Part shown: positions 48,029 through 57,099 of the stretch, in pieces
Layout of the letters: every line of letters begins with the position of its first letter
How positions within the stretch are numbered: position 1 is the first letter of the stretch
NCBI RefSeq assembly: GCF_000614205.1
Contig: NZ_BAKN01000001.1
Location: forward strand, 124,001 to 188,000
Source of the DNA: Hoylesella saccharolytica JCM 17484
GTDB taxonomy: Bacteria; Bacteroidota; Bacteroidia; Bacteroidales; Bacteroidaceae
Direction of reading: 5' to 3'
Length of the DNA stretch: 64,000 bases
Notes under the pieces: generated by a model
What the model was told of the DNA's origin: nothing
Databases searched by the model: none
What the model saw: the letters and a program-made list of their open reading frames with translations, nothing else
Program-made: the position numbers and the translations under genes

Positions 48029-50579
48029 ATGAACAAGAAGAATAGTCTGATGGGTGCACTTGTATTCACCCTCCTGTTATTCGTTGAAACGATGCAGATG
48101 CCTGCTGCGGCAAAAACAATGCGTGCAGATGGGGTGAAAAGTCCTACAGAGGGGATTCTGACTCAACGTTTTGTACCCGAAAACGAGCTAATGGCCGACC
48201 TGTTGCAAATGTTGACGCGGTTTGCTCCGTATATGAAAGCACGGTATATCGAGGCGGGTGAGAACGGTTTGGGTGAGCTTTGCGGTGCTTTTAAGGGGGA
48301 AAACACGATGGGAAGCAACGAACAAGGCGTGCGACATAACGCCGACTTTTCAATGATTTGTGCTTTCTTGACGAAGTATGCGCGAGGAAAGGTTCACCTA
48401 CCCAAAGGTATTACATGGATGAATTGGAGCAGATGGCGCGGCGTTCACTTGCTTTTGCCTACTCTACGCACAAGGCTAACCGGCTCAGGCGCTGTGCTGA
48501 TGGGCGTTATTGGGGCTCTACCTCTGCCCAAGATGATGTGTGGGAAAGCTCGCTATGGGCGTTTTCAGTGGCTTATTCGGCCTTTTTTCAGTGGGACAAG
48601 TTGGATGCTGGGGCGCGGCATTGCGTCGAAAATCTGCTCAAAGCTGAATGTAATTACGAACTGCAGCGAACCATTCCCATCGGCTATATGGGCGACTCGA
48701 AGGCTGAAGAAAACGGTTGGGAGGCGGATATTTTGGCTGCCACGCTGGGACTTTTTCCCAACGATTCGCTCGCACCACAATGGTTTGAACGGCTTCGTTC
48801 TTTTGCGGTCAACAGTTATTCACAGATCTCTGATGCCCACAATCATACCGTTATTGACCCGCATTTTGATGCAAAGACTATTGCCGACTTGTATCTCGGT
48901 CCTAACTTGTATGACGATTATACATTGCAGAATCATAATTTCTTTCATACGAGTTATCAAAATGTGGTCATTCAGGAGTTGGGCGAGGCGGCATTAGCAC
49001 TGCATTTGTTTCAAAAAGAACTGCATGGTGGCGAGCGATGGCACACCCGTGCACTGATGCATAATAACGAAAAGGTGATGAACGAAGTGCTGAAATGGTT
49101 GGCACTGGCGGATGGCGAACTGGCAATGCCCAACGGAAACGATTGGAGTTTATTTTTGTACGACCAGATAACTTCTTATTCTACAAATGCTTGTTTCTTG
49201 CGCGATGCCGATGCACTGCTGCTCGAAAATCTTGCCTATCAAATGATAAAGGCGCGGCAAACTACCACCGGCGATGGTTCTTGGCTGTTACGGGCAGATG
49301 TGGGAGCGCGCCGAATGGGGGTTCAAGCGCATCGTGTCATGATGTCTTGGCTAATGCATTCGGTTCGATCTACTGCCGAAATCACTCCTGTAACATGGTC
49401 TAATTTCAACCGACGACATGCTGCAGCTAAGTTGTTTACTACGCAAAATGTTGTCAGAGCGGCCACCAAAGACCGGTTTACTTGTTTTAGTTGGAGTACG
49501 GGAAAACGTAGTTACACGGGTTATATCGCTGCTAACAGTGTAGATAAAAATAAAATTATCGTGCCTTATCGCGAGCATAATACGGGCAATTTTCTTGGCT
49601 TTTACACTGTTCAAGGCAAAAAAACAGATGCCGTTCCTGTGCTAAGTGGTTATTACGATTTGCAAGGTAACGGTTATGCGATGAACGGAGAACTGAACAC
49701 TAACGAGGCTGCGCTTAATCATCGGTTTGTTCTTTACTCCACGTCGGGTAATGCTGTGGTGCTACTCGATGAGGTTCGGGCCAATGTTGACGGCACCATA
49801 ACGGGCGAAAAAGCGGGACTAATGGCGGTGAGTGTCGATGAACTAACCCGCACCGAGCGTACGTTTCATCATGATGCAGGTAGTGTTCTACTCACTGGCG
49901 ATAGTCTTGTGCGTTTCAACGGCTCATGGATTAACATCGATGATGCAGTGGGTGTGGTTACGCGTAATGCTCAACAATGGGCTTTCGGCAATAAAACTAA
50001 CAACAATTCTATACTCACGGCCAAGCTTTACCCTGCTTATTCAGACACCCTGCGCGCATTTCGGCAGGTGAAACGATAGGTCGCCACACCTTTATTTATT
50101 ATAGTAACATCTCGGCAGACGATACTCAACGGATGAACAATGCCTTGCATAGCCTTCAAAACGATGTTCCGAAGGGATGGAATGGCGTGTTGGCACCCGA
50201 CCCCGACGGCTCGTTTCACTTCTTGCTGACCCATTTCTTCGGCTCGTCCGAGTGTACCTTGCGCGATATTCGCACAGAAAAAGGTGCGCCGGTATTTACC
50301 GTTCCTACACAAATCAGCCATTCCGGTTCAAAAGCCACGTTCTCCCTGCCGCCCAATCGTTCAGTTAGTCATCCGTTGTCTTTCTTTATTCAGGGCTCGG
50401 GGGTACAAGCTATGCAAGTGTCCGGCTCATCTCCTGTGGTTCAGCTTACTGCTTCTGTTGGCACAACCATTCAACTACATGCGTTTCATAATGGTCGATG
50501 GGTAGCTCGTTCGCTCACCCTTCGTGCAGGAAAGACCTTGAAGGTGAATACGAAATTAAAAATATTGAATCGGGATTAA
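48029..50579 (+). CDS. Large secreted protein of unknown function, (alpha/alpha) plus beta-sandwich type (two frame breaks)
   Basis: About 850 residues once single bases are restored at 48416-48420 (tgg-gat read as tggat) and 50056-50060 (one C lost). Without them three pieces are seen. Signal peptide MGALVFTLLLFVETMQMPAAA. The first 450 residues are helical with paired Trp/His-rich segments (DDVWESSLWAFSVAYSAFFQWD, EENGWEADILAATLGLFP, NHNFFHTSYQNVVIQELGE, AMPNGNDWSLFLYDQ). The rest is beta-rich (RFTCFSWSTGKRSYTGYIA, VLSGYYDLQGNGYAMNGE, AGETIGRHTFIYYSN). This layout recalls polysaccharide lyases of the heparinase/hyaluronate lyase kind, but no family motif is certain. TACATTTG at 48014-48021 may be the -7 box. 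Confidence 0.6.
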
Positions 50580-50708
50580 AGCTGAAAGATGGGGGCTTAA
50601 TTGACTTATGAATCGTGTATCAATCTATAATCCATCATTTTTCATCCTTAATTCAAGCAGGAATCAACCCATCTTCGCTAATCTTTAATCTCTAATTTAC
50701 GAGGCCTT

Positions 50709-51835
50709 TTACCCCAGAACATGATATGTTCCGCCGGCCAACTGCTTGATAACTCCCTTTATTTCCAACTGAAAGAGTAGGGATGTGAGACGTGGAATAG
50801 GTAAAGCGGTATGTGTGGAGAGTGTGTTGATGGGCTGATCGTTGATTTTTTGCAAGGCCGACACAACGGTTTGCTCATCTTCAGTCAGTGTAGGAAAGAG
50901 CTGGCGTTCTATTCCTTGCTGTCTGGCAGTAGTCAGTTTTCGGTCTTCCTCCCATCCCATCAGGTTGATAAAGTCTTGTGCAGAAGTAAGCAATGTAGCC
51001 CTCTTGTCGCGAATAAGTGCGTTGCAGCCCTCGCTATAAGGTGCGCCAATGGCTCCCGGAAACGCAAAAACATCTCGGTGATAATCGTCAGACAGGCGTG
51101 CAGTAATCAGTCCACCGCCATGAATGGCACTCTCTACAAGAATACAGGCGTCTGATATACCAGCTACAATACGATTGCGGCGTACGAAGTTTAACTTGTC
51201 TGCATTGGTGTTTGTCGGAAATTCGGTCAGCAATCCACCATGTTTCAGCATCTCGTCGCTGTCGGTTTGTGGCGCGGAGGATAGAGATAATCCAGCCCAT
51301 GCGCTAAGATTCCCACCGTGTCAAGTCCGTTTTCAAGTGCAAACCGGTGTGCGTTGATATCTACGCCGTAAGCCAATCCGCTGACAATAAGCACTTCGGG
51401 CGACAGTATCTTCAATTCTTGTACAAACCTTCGAATTAAGTCCTGCCCGTAAACGGTGCACCTCCGTGTACCCACAATGTTGATAACGCGGGCTCTGTTC
51501 AGGTTGGCCGTACCTTTATAATATAACACCAGTGGTGCGTCGTCACATTCTTTGAGACGCTGCGGATAATGCTCGTCTGCCGGACAGAGTGTTTCGATAC
51601 CATTCCGGATGTTATATTCCAGTTCAGCTTCTGCCATCTGACGGTGCATGTCAACTTCTTTCATAGCCTCGATAAGGCGCGGTGAGGCGTCGGGAAAGAC
51701 CTCGCGAATGTCTTTTCGATGCTCCATGATGGCCGTTGCCGACCCTAACTTGCGGTAAAGTAACATCAATCCAGCCAAACTGAGACCGTGAACGCGGGTT
51801 AAAACGATGGCGTTGAGATGCTCTGAGTCGGTCAT
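50709..51835 (-). CDS. dprA: DNA-processing protein DprA (frame broken near 51266)
   Basis: About 375 residues after correction. N-terminal SAM/HhH-like part (LNAIVLTRVHGLSLAGLMLLYRKLG), then the Rossmann core: RVINIVGTRRCTVYGQDLI, VLIVSGLAYGVDINAHRFAL and VGILAHGLDYLYPPRHK. The frame then stops; one missing A on the coding strand (51264-51268, aaa-acc read as aaacc) restores TDSDEMLKHGGLLTEFPTNT, followed by NRIVAGISDACILVESAIHGGGLITA and the C-terminal winged helix (IPRLTSLLFQLEIKGVIKQLAGGTYHV). DprA loads RecA onto incoming single-stranded DNA in transformation. It overlaps the thioesterase gene by four bases. Confidence 0.93.
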
Positions 51836-52233
51836 AGATACGGTGCAAAGGCGTTATCTATCTCTTCGCTGTGGCTTAAACGACCATTTACCAGGCATAC
51901 CAGTTCTACTGTTGCACGAAAACACAGCTTTTCATCCGACGCCCGAAAGATGTCCTGATGAAAGATATAGCGTATTCCTTCTTTAGCCAACCCCAATCGA
52001 GAAACGAACCTGTCGTCGCAACGCAGAGGCACTTTGTATTGCAAATTCATCCTCGCCACTACAGCATCTGTACCCTTAGCGTGCAAACCGGCAAAGCTAA
52101 GACCCGTTTTTTGCAGAAAAAGGTGGCGTGTATGTTCCGTATAATGCAGGTAATTAGCATTGTTTACAATGCCTTGAATATCGCATTCGTAGTCGCGCAC
52201 TTCCATTTCTGTTTCAAAAATATACTTCATCAT
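51832..52233 (-). CDS. 4HBT hotdog-fold acyl-CoA thioesterase
   Basis: Product of 133 residues. The 4-hydroxybenzoyl-CoA thioesterase-type motif is VRDYECDIQGIVNNANYLHYTEHTR, with the catalytic Asp in the ECDIQG turn. YbgC/FadM-like length. It overlaps dprA by four bases (ATGA), a pairing often seen in Bacteroidetes. It hydrolyses short or aromatic acyl-CoA; exact substrate unknown. The start is MMKYIF; either Met is possible. Confidence 0.9.
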   Translation of the reverse strand: MMKYIFETEMEVRDYECDIQGIVNNANYLHYTEHTRHLFLQKTGLSFAGLHAKGTDAVVARMNLQYKVPLRCDDRFVSRLGLAKEGIRYIFHQDIFRASDEKLCFRATVELVCLVNGRLSHSEEIDNAFAPYL

Positions 52234-52241
52234 GATTACTA

Positions 52242-53567
52242 TTATAACTTAGGTTGAATGGCTTTTAGGCCGTATGTACCTTTTAAATATTCGTATCCTA
52301 TTCTGCATCTTAAGCATTCCCGCTTGTCGCAATACTCGTTTTTAAGCTGTATCAATGCCTGACTGTCACTCGCGTTCGCTACCTCCAATCCGCAGTCTTT
52401 CCACATTCGGATAATGCGATTGTCTTCTGTTTTCAATTGTTCGAGTAGTTGAAGAGCCCTGTCGCACAGCTTGTCATCACCTTGATAACGCCCATAGGCA
52501 AAGAGTATAGGAATTACTGTGTTCACAATCAGCCTGTTTATCGACGCGGTCGATAGGTGTTTACTGCTTTTCTTACTTTCCTCGCCAAATACATAATGTG
52601 TTTGCCAATAGGGTGTAACGGCAGTAGCAAGGGTTTCTCTGAGCTGTTCTATGTTTTCGCAGGCAATGATGTTGGCCAGCTTGACCTTGTTCGAGAAATA
52701 CAATTGGGCCAACTGTGACAAGCGGATATAAGGAAAATTTTGCGGGCGAAGCCGTAAAAACAGCCATTGATGGGCATTCATGGGCTGTAAAGAAAACTTG
52801 CGGGCAAGATACAGATATTCGTTTCTCAGTTTGTCGAAGTACCCTTCTTCGTGAGCCTTTGATAAGTATCGCTTGGGTATAAACGCCTCTTCCAGAAGTC
52901 CGGCTTGTCCTAAAAACAATGCCTCTATTTGAAAAAGGTTGTCTCGATGGTGGGCTACGGCATGCAGCGGAATATGGTTGGCCCACGTCTCAAACGCTTC
53001 TCCGTTGATGCCAAATCCGTAGTTGCGCGCCAAGGTAACAAAGAAGGCGTCTTCCCATGAGCCTTTGTATTGCTCCAAACGTTGTAAAACCGTCTTTGTT
53101 TTTTGCTCTAAACGTTCGGTTTGCAAAACTGTGAGCCAGCCATGTATCATCAGTCGGGGTAGCTGGGGAATAATTTTGTAACACGGCGGAAAATGGTCTG
53201 TGGCTATCAGCTCTGTATAATGCCGGTGTGTTTCTTGCGGAACGGCCAGTTCCATTTGCACCAACTGTTTCCCGTCTTGTGAAAAAACAGGTTTATCTGC
53301 CTGTGCTACCACGTGCAGAATAACATTATTATACCGTTTGTCTTTATCGTGTGCATGCTGATACCACTGTGAAGACCGCTCGTGAATTTCTACATTTCCT
53401 ACCCATACGGTATCGTTTATCTTGATTTTTGCATTGAAAAAGTCTGGCCCGGCATTGGTGTTATGCAGTCCGGTATCTATTACTTCCACTGGCTCTCCGT
53501 CTGTTGTACAAAGATTTTGCAGAGCGAAAAGCCGATGTTTCCATACATAATGTAAGAGTTGTTCCAT
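52242..53567 (-). CDS. DUF2851-family protein
   Basis: Product of 441 residues, no signal peptide or membrane helix. The start MEQLLHYVWKHRLFALQNLCTTDGEPVEVIDTG and the segment TGLHNTNAGPDFFNAKIKINDTVWVGNVEIHERSSQWYQHAHDKD are the family hallmark. The C-terminus has a Cys cluster, CDKRECLRCRIGYEYLKG. Widespread in Bacteroidetes; function unknown. The N-terminal part with D, E and H residues on short strands looks nuclease-like, but this is only an impression. It is eight bases upstream of the thioesterase gene. Confidence 0.85.
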   Translation of the reverse strand: MEQLLHYVWKHRLFALQNLCTTDGEPVEVIDTGLHNTNAGPDFFNAKIKINDTVWVGNVEIHERSSQWYQHAHDKDKRYNNVILHVVAQADKPVFSQDGKQLVQMELAVPQETHRHYTELIATDHFPPCYKIIPQLPRLMIHGWLTVLQTERLEQKTKTVLQRLEQYKGSWEDAFFVTLARNYGFGINGEAFETWANHIPLHAVAHHRDNLFQIEALFLGQAGLLEEAFIPKRYLSKAHEEGYFDKLRNEYLYLARKFSLQPMNAHQWLFLRLRPQNFPYIRLSQLAQLYFSNKVKLANIIACENIEQLRETLATAVTPYWQTHYVFGEESKKSSKHLSTASINRLIVNTVIPILFAYGRYQGDDKLCDRALQLLEQLKTEDNRIIRMWKDCGLEVANASDSQALIQLKNEYCDKRECLRCRIGYEYLKGTYGLKAIQPKL

Positions 53568-53615
53568 GGGTTCAGGGTAAGCAAGTTAGCCGATTGCAAA
53601 GCTAAGAAAAAATTT

Positions 53616-54275
53616 TTACTTCAAATCTATCACGCCCGAGTTGTTTACGGTTAGCTTCTTTTTCGCCGGCTTGGCTGCATTTGCGGGATTCTTCAACTTA
53701 CTTCGGGCTGCTGTTGAACGTTTTACGGGCCGTCGGTAGGTCTTTGTTATGTAACGAAAACCTTCGCGTGTTTCAGGGGCTTCAACGCGTAATCGGGTTT
53801 GATACATAAAACCGTCGGGTGCAAAAAGCGAGTCGGCCACCACTGCATCGTTATGTACCCGATAGCGTTTTGTTATCCTTCCCTGTTGGTCGTACTGCCG
53901 ACAGGGACCCTCAAGAACATCGTCTACGTAGGTTTTTTCCATACATTTGCGAAGCGGATCTTTGATGTTTCGGCGGAAATAGTATTCAGTGGTTATTCCG
54001 TTTTTCTTTCCGTTGCGGTATTCTTCCACTCTGTCAATCTGTCCCCAGTCGTATTTAATGTAAAGGCCTTCAATTTTTCCATCCACATAATCGCATTCAG
54101 CCTCTTTCGTTCCGTCTCTTTCAAACCATATCCAACGGCCTTCTCGTTTACCCGTTTCTTTGTTATAGAATCCGTAAATATGGGGTTTACCGCTGTCGTA
54201 GGTCGTTACAAACTCTTGCGCCGAAGCCTTTATACAGCCAATCCATACAGTAAATAAAATGCCGATGAGTTTCAT
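53616..54275 (-). CDS. Secreted MORN/YwqK-like repeat protein
   Basis: Product of 219 residues with a signal peptide (MKLIGILFTVWIGCIKASA). It contains several MORN-variant/YwqK repeats (GKREGRWIWFERDGTKEAECDYVDGKIEGLYIKYDWG, EEYRNGKKNGITTEYYF, DDVLEGPCRQYDQQGRITKRY). The C-terminus is Lys/Ala/Pro-rich (RSKLKNPANAAKPAKKKL), disordered. Its ATG overlaps the stop of the zinc-ribbon gene, making it the last of the SPFH operon. No enzymatic motif; probably a beta-hairpin-repeat scaffold at the cell envelope. Confidence 0.75.
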   Translation of the reverse strand: MKLIGILFTVWIGCIKASAQEFVTTYDSGKPHIYGFYNKETGKREGRWIWFERDGTKEAECDYVDGKIEGLYIKYDWGQIDRVEEYRNGKKNGITTEYYFRRNIKDPLRKCMEKTYVDDVLEGPCRQYDQQGRITKRYRVHNDAVVADSLFAPDGFMYQTRLRVEAPETREGFRYITKTYRRPVKRSTAARSKLKNPANAAKPAKKKLTVNNSGVIDLK

Positions 54276-55606
54276 TGTGCCTTGATTTGATATTCTTCAG
54301 GTAGGGTATATTCCGTCAGTTGTTTTCCGTTGTTGCTGATTTCGATAAAGCTGTAGGGCCATGTGGTGATGATATAACCCACCGAACTCTTCTCGGCAGA
54401 TGTTCTATTCAGCTCTCTATTTAGCGTCCGGGTCCATTTTACCCTGCCGTCTGTACCTCTTAATTGTAAGGTTACAGGTGAGTTCGGAGCCATTGTGGCC
54501 TCGTATTGAAGCAAAATATGCTGTTTGTCTTGGTAAATAATGGTGGGATGGAAAGAGATAAACCAGCTCGAAACGGGTTTTATTTCACTTATCCGATAGC
54601 GCGACAACCGCTCCAGATACCAATCGTCGATGCGATCTATACGGTCTTCGGGGTCGCCATTAAAATGCTTATAGGTTACGCGCCATATACGAGTTATGTT
54701 TTCCGACTCTTCGCTACTGGCATTTTGCAGCAGGTAATAGGTGCTGTCTCGGCATTGTCCCGGCATCTCGTTGGCAGGTAATTCCGTAGCATAATCAAAG
54801 GCAACTTTGGTGTATAGGTGGTTGGTTGCCGGACAGTAATAGTATATTTTGCCCAGATTATTTTGTATGGCAAAGCCCTCAGCTTCATTTTTGTTGATAA
54901 ATCCGATAGCTGCAAAGCCCGACGAAAGGGCTTTTTGGGCACTCATCAGTTGAGGGGCTGCGTCGACAAGGGTCATCCGTTCGGGATTTACTTCATACAC
55001 CAGCCTGTTGGCAATGATAAGATACCACCGGCGGGTATTGGCAAACCTGCGCAGCTTTACATTGTCTCCAAATGTGTAAAAGGCACGATCTCCTTTCTGT
55101 TCATCGCTTATCAAAAGTCCCTCTTTCACGATTTCTCCCGTTCGAACATTACGAAACACGTAATAAATACCGTTGGTGGGCTGCTTTTTCGATTTGTTGT
55201 TGTAATCTGCATAATAGTTGCGGTTGGAAATACAGAACACGATATACGTATCTTCCTTTGCAAAGGTGTGTACCAATAAATATTCCTCGCGCACCCGAAT
55301 AGAGTCTTTGCCTGCCTTGTCGCTGATTGGCGACGTATGGAAAAGACTTGAAATAAAGAAAAAAAGAATGAGGACGGGAAAGAAAATGAGCAGCGCCGCT
55401 TTTAACTTTTTGGCGTTATCGCTATCCATCGATAACAAAGGTGCATCGCTGTTGTGGTTATAATGGTTGATATTGATGTTGATATCGTCATCGTCTAAGA
55501 AAAATTCGGTGCCGCAGTTGTTGCACACAAATCGTTTCTCGTCTGTTTGTCGGTGGTTACTGCTACCGCAGTGCGGACACTTTATTGCTTTTATTCTGGT
55601 TGCCAT
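54272..55606 (-). CDS. Zinc-ribbon membrane protein
   Basis: Product of 444 residues from the ATG at 55606 (MATRIKAIKCPHCGSSN); the frame extends 15 codons further, but that would overlap the upstream gene and precede the zinc ribbon with unrelated residues. CPHCGSS...CNNCGTEFF is a four-Cys zinc ribbon at the N-terminus. One membrane helix follows (LLIFFPVLILFFFISSLF), then an approximately 350-residue beta-rich extracytoplasmic domain with repeated strands. Together with an SPFH protein and a small membrane protein it resembles the B. subtilis YdjG-YdjH-YdjI set. Function unknown. Confidence 0.72.
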   Translation of the reverse strand: MATRIKAIKCPHCGSSNHRQTDEKRFVCNNCGTEFFLDDDDINININHYNHNSDAPLLSMDSDNAKKLKAALLIFFPVLILFFFISSLFHTSPISDKAGKDSIRVREEYLLVHTFAKEDTYIVFCISNRNYYADYNNKSKKQPTNGIYYVFRNVRTGEIVKEGLLISDEQKGDRAFYTFGDNVKLRRFANTRRWYLIIANRLVYEVNPERMTLVDAAPQLMSAQKALSSGFAAIGFINKNEAEGFAIQNNLGKIYYYCPATNHLYTKVAFDYATELPANEMPGQCRDSTYYLLQNASSEESENITRIWRVTYKHFNGDPEDRIDRIDDWYLERLSRYRISEIKPVSSWFISFHPTIIYQDKQHILLQYEATMAPNSPVTLQLRGTDGRVKWTRTLNRELNRTSAEKSSVGYIITTWPYSFIEISNNGKQLTEYTLPEEYQIKAQ

Positions 55607-55622
55607 CGGGCTGGGTTCTGTT

Positions 55623-55960
55623 TTACTTTTTTCGTGAATAATAGGTTGCAAAGAATAACAGCAACAACTCTAAGGCTGTAATGAGCAGTACGATAATCAG
55701 CCACAGATTATCTTGCCAGCGTGCCGGTGCAAACCATCCGCTGATATATTCGAAGATACCGATGCCTGAAAAAATCATTAGCAAGGTAGTTCTATGCGTT
55801 TCGTTGATTTTTAAATAATAGGTTAAGCAGCACAAAACGGTGCTTAATACAATCACCATGCTTGTTAAACCCATGTGTTGGAAAGTGTATGTAGAAATCA
55901 GCAGTGCTGCCAGTAGATTGAAAATGCAGGCTACAACACCTACCCATATAACTTTTTCAT
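55623..55960 (-). CDS. Small membrane protein of the SPFH operon (frame broken near 55955)
   Basis: As read, only 83 residues from 55874. Upstream in the same frame an open stretch encodes VIWVGVVACIFNLLAALLISTYTFQH, but without a start. An ATG at 55960, overlapping the SPFH stop as TTATGA, reads ATG AAA AAG. One more A in the A5 run would join it as MKKVIWVGVVACIFNLL, giving about 112 residues with four membrane helices (others: MVIVLSTVLCCLTYYL, LLMIFSGIGIFEYI, LWLIIVLLITALELLLLFFATYY). The overlap matches the style of the operon, which supports the longer version. Function unknown; YdjH-like in position. Confidence 0.6.
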
Positions 55961-56976
55961 AACGTTTTCAGTATTTCTTGTTTCTTTTCGTTGTATTCGT
56001 CTGTGGTAATGAGGTTCTCGTCAAGCAAGGTTTTCAGTTCTCTCAGTCGGTTGGTCGGGTCGTTGTTAGGCTGTGCAGCGGGCGCATCTTTTGTTGTTGT
56101 GGCTCCTTCTTGCTTAAAAATGTCCTTCCCCAACTGCACACCTGCGCCTAATTGTAAGCCCGCACCGGCCAGTCCTCCTTCGTTTTTGGCAGCATCACGC
56201 AGTGCCCCCAGCTTCTGTACGCGCTCATAATCAAGTCCCACTTCTTCTGCCGCACGTGCTTCAGTCGTCATTTCTGCAATCTTTCCGATACGTTCCATCG
56301 TGTCATCGTCAAATGTCACTGCCTCTATTCTGAAGTCGGTCAGCGTCAGTCCCAGCCTTTCCAGCTCTTCGGCTGTTTTCTCTTTCAGTTCTGCCGACAT
56401 ATCCGCCAGATGTTGGTCAACCTCCTGATAAGGGTAAGCCTTTTGTGCAAGGAAGCTCGAAAGTTGTGGAATAACACGCGAGGTAACCACTTCGCGCACA
56501 TTGTCTGCACTATAATCGGTAATATTTCCTATTAAGTTGGCAAACATTATAGCAGCATCGCCCACCCGAACTGAAAAGTTTCCGTAAGCCCCCAGTGTAA
56601 CGGGTAGCTTGTAAACGGGTTCCATATATTTCACCGGCGAGGCTGTTCCCCAAGCAATATTCACCATTTCGGCAGAACGGTAGAAGTAAAACCGCATTTT
56701 ATGTTCGCTTTCCAAGTTTTGTACCAGGTTCAGTAACGTAGTGATAAAAGGGTGGTTATCGGTCTGCATTTCATAGGTTCCAGGTTCATTCAATACCGCC
56801 ATCACCTTACCATCATATACTACCAAGCACCCCTGACCGGGCGAAACAATTAGCTTACTGGCATTTTTTATCTCGTCTGTTGGCGTGCCTATGCGATGAT
56901 ATAGTACCGATGCATCTTGCACCTTCCATTCTATTACGGTGCGTAATTGGCGTTTAAAAAAGCTTTTTATTCCCAT
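55957..56976 (-). CDS. SPFH-domain protein with C-terminal SHOCT (YdjI-like)
   Basis: Product of 339 residues. The first 30 residues are an amphipathic lead (MGIKSFFKRQLRTVIEWKVQDASVLYHRI). The SPFH (band-7-like) domain runs to about residue 250: IVSPGQGCLVVYDGKVMAVLNEPGTYEMQT, NFSVRVGDAAIMFANLIG and EELERLGLTLTDFRIEAVTFDDDT. A Gly-rich linker follows (GGLAGAGLQLGAGVQLGK). The last 30 residues are a SHOCT oligomerisation motif (RLRELKTLLDENLITTDEYNEKKQEIL). It is the first gene of a four-gene operon. YdjI-type proteins are linked to membrane-stress rafts; no PspA homologue is encoded nearby. Confidence 0.85.
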   Translation of the reverse strand: MGIKSFFKRQLRTVIEWKVQDASVLYHRIGTPTDEIKNASKLIVSPGQGCLVVYDGKVMAVLNEPGTYEMQTDNHPFITTLLNLVQNLESEHKMRFYFYRSAEMVNIAWGTASPVKYMEPVYKLPVTLGAYGNFSVRVGDAAIMFANLIGNITDYSADNVREVVTSRVIPQLSSFLAQKAYPYQEVDQHLADMSAELKEKTAEELERLGLTLTDFRIEAVTFDDDTMERIGKIAEMTTEARAAEEVGLDYERVQKLGALRDAAKNEGGLAGAGLQLGAGVQLGKDIFKQEGATTTKDAPAAQPNNDPTNRLRELKTLLDENLITTDEYNEKKQEILKTL

Positions 56977-57099
56977 ATCAGTTAGTTTTTATATGTTTTT
57001 TATTGTTCGGTTAATGCGGATTTATTAATGGGTTGATGTAGAAAACCATACAAAATTATGTCTTTTTGGCGATAAATGTTCCCCTCATCTCATTTTTTC

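Noticed and set aside
50133..50579. Separate gene after the large secreted protein
   Set aside because: The frame continues upstream without a stop to the break at 50058 and forms the C-terminal beta domain of the same protein; no independent start signal was seen.
1437..55960. Programmed ribosomal frameshifting
   Set aside because: The breaks lack slippery heptamers and downstream structures, occur in unrelated genes, and all have the same one-base-loss character, which points to sequence error.
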